From NCBI GenBank assembly GCA_013336205.1, contig JAAXUD010000013.1, positions 1 through 15,804 of the forward strand: a stretch of DNA of 15,804 nt, read 5' to 3'. Position numbers and translations under genes: made by a program. Source of the DNA: Lentimicrobium sp. Lineage in GTDB: Bacteria; Bacteroidota; Bacteroidia; Bacteroidales; Lentimicrobiaceae. This document shows positions 15,096 to 15,804 of this stretch, piece by piece (the stretch's first letter is position 1; each line of letters begins with the position of its first letter). The notes beneath the pieces were generated by a model that saw only the letters and a program-made list of their open reading frames with translations, was not told where the DNA came from and ran no database searches.

Positions 15096-15804
15096 TCAAA
15101 GTATTCTCCTTTTTCCTGAATTATAAAGACTCTCCAACACTTCCGCCGCATTGCTGAACTTATTGTTCAGAATCATTGCCGCAATTATGTATGGCTTGTA
15201 ACCGGCCTCCTTGTATGTTTCAATCCGGTAGCGCTCAAACACGCTGGCCGCGACTTCGCCCTCTTTGCACGAAATATCTGAAATATCGGCCGGCAGACAA
15301 TGCATATACAGCGCTTTACCGCTTTTGGTCAGTTTCATTTTCTCTTCGGTGCATTCCCAGTCTTTAAAACGGGCATTGTTGGCCAGACATTCCTGCTCCA
15401 GCGATTTCAGGCCCTCTTTGTCGCTGTTCTTAAGCAGATCGGTGCGGCGCTGCATCACGGCAAACGGTGCCCAGCTTTTGGGATAAACAATGTCTGCATT
15501 TTTAAAGGCTTCATCCATGCTGTTCACTACCCTGAATTTTCCGCCGGAAACAGCGGCCTGTTTGCCGGCCATTTCAACAACTTCAGGAATAAGCGTGTAA
15601 CCTTCCGGATAGGCCAGATCCACCTCCATCCCGAAACGGGTCATTAGTCCGATGATACCCTGCGGCACCGAAAGCGGTTTGCCATAACTTGGCGAATAGG
15701 CCCAGGTCATCGCGATCTTCTTTCCCTTCAGGTTTTCAAGTCCTCCGTAATAATTGACCAGGTGGAGCAGGTCGGCCATGGACTGGGTCGGATGGTCGAT
15801 GTCG
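15096..15804 (-). CDS. ygeW: Knotted carbamoyltransferase YgeW, C-terminal part (truncated by window edge)
   Basis: The visible 235 residues run off the right edge; the full family length is about 396, so about 160 N-terminal residues are missing. The visible part begins DIDHPTQSMADLL, the H-P-x-Q region that binds carbamoyl phosphate in aspartate/ornithine carbamoyltransferases. Y-x-x-S-Y-G-K-P-L follows within TWAYSPSYGKPLSVPQG. Further on, MHCLPADIS (159-167 counting from the Met at 15779) is the H-C-L-P motif. These and the context match YgeW, a carbamoyltransferase with unknown amino substrate that is tied to ygfK, ssnA and hyuA. It is on the opposite strand, so it is a separate transcription unit whose promoter is outside the window. 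In the purine scheme it may act in reverse to recover carbamoyl phosphate and hence ATP; this is inference. Confidence 0.9.
   Translation of the reverse strand, partial: DIDHPTQSMADLLHLVNYYGGLENLKGKKIAMTWAYSPSYGKPLSVPQGIIGLMTRFGMEVDLAYPEGYTLIPEVVEMAGKQAAVSGGKFRVVNSMDEAFKNADIVYPKSWAPFAVMQRRTDLLKNSDKEGLKSLEQECLANNARFKDWECTEEKMKLTKSGKALYMHCLPADISDISCKEGEVAASVFERYRIETYKEAGYKPYIIAAMILNNKFSNAAEVLESLYNSGKRRIL

Overview
The window most likely comes from a member of the Bacteroidota, probably an anaerobic or environmental Bacteroidales-like lineage. Several things point there: -7 elements of the TAnnTTTG type in front of genes, start sites without clear Shine-Dalgarno sequences, a four-helix-bundle (23S rRNA intervening-sequence family) gene, a DUF4402-like secreted protein, and intergenic heptamer repeats of the CATTCGT type. 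This assignment is inference; no rRNA gene or other taxonomic marker is present.

The core (741-14838, plus a partial gene at the right edge) is a selenium-dependent molybdenum hydroxylase / purine-breakdown cluster. Its marker genes are mocA (MoCo cytidylyltransferase-like, minus strand), ygfK (large Fe-S flavoprotein), a two-domain Fe-S/molybdenum xanthine dehydrogenase-like protein (xdhD type), ssnA (amidohydrolase), hyuA (hydantoinase/dihydropyrimidinase) and ygeW (knotted carbamoyltransferase, minus strand, truncated by the window). In E. coli and in gut purine degraders this gene set is linked to anaerobic purine/urate breakdown. Two fold-type-II PLP enzymes lie between ygfK and xdh: a 492-residue TrpB/cysteine-synthase-like protein of unknown reaction and a 414-residue threonine-synthase-like protein. 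Neither resembles YgeX (diaminopropionate ammonia-lyase), which this set usually includes. No ygeX, ygeY, yqeB, yqeC, selD or separate FAD subunit (ygfM) is seen in the window.

Layout: 1-198 AT-rich leader with a likely promoter; 199-618 small secreted protein; 639-680 terminator; 741-1346 mocA (-); 1361-1380 palindrome in the divergent promoter; then a plus-strand series: ygfK, PLP enzyme 1, PLP enzyme 2, xdh, a four-helix-bundle gene inside an inverted-repeat cassette, ssnA, a YgjV/GNAT membrane fusion, hyuA and a PPP-family phosphatase. A stem-loop and two tandem structured repeats (14846-15083) fill the space before the convergent ygeW.

Working model (inference): MocA makes the cytosine-dinucleotide molybdenum cofactor for the hydroxylase. 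The hydroxylase, which has no FAD domain, passes electrons through its two 2Fe-2S clusters, perhaps to YgfK, which has FAD, NAD(P) and multiple Fe-S sites. SsnA and HyuA open or deaminate the rings. YgeW and the PLP enzymes process the resulting amino or carbamoyl fragments. The most unusual parts are the PLP pair and the IVS-like cassette between xdh and ssnA.
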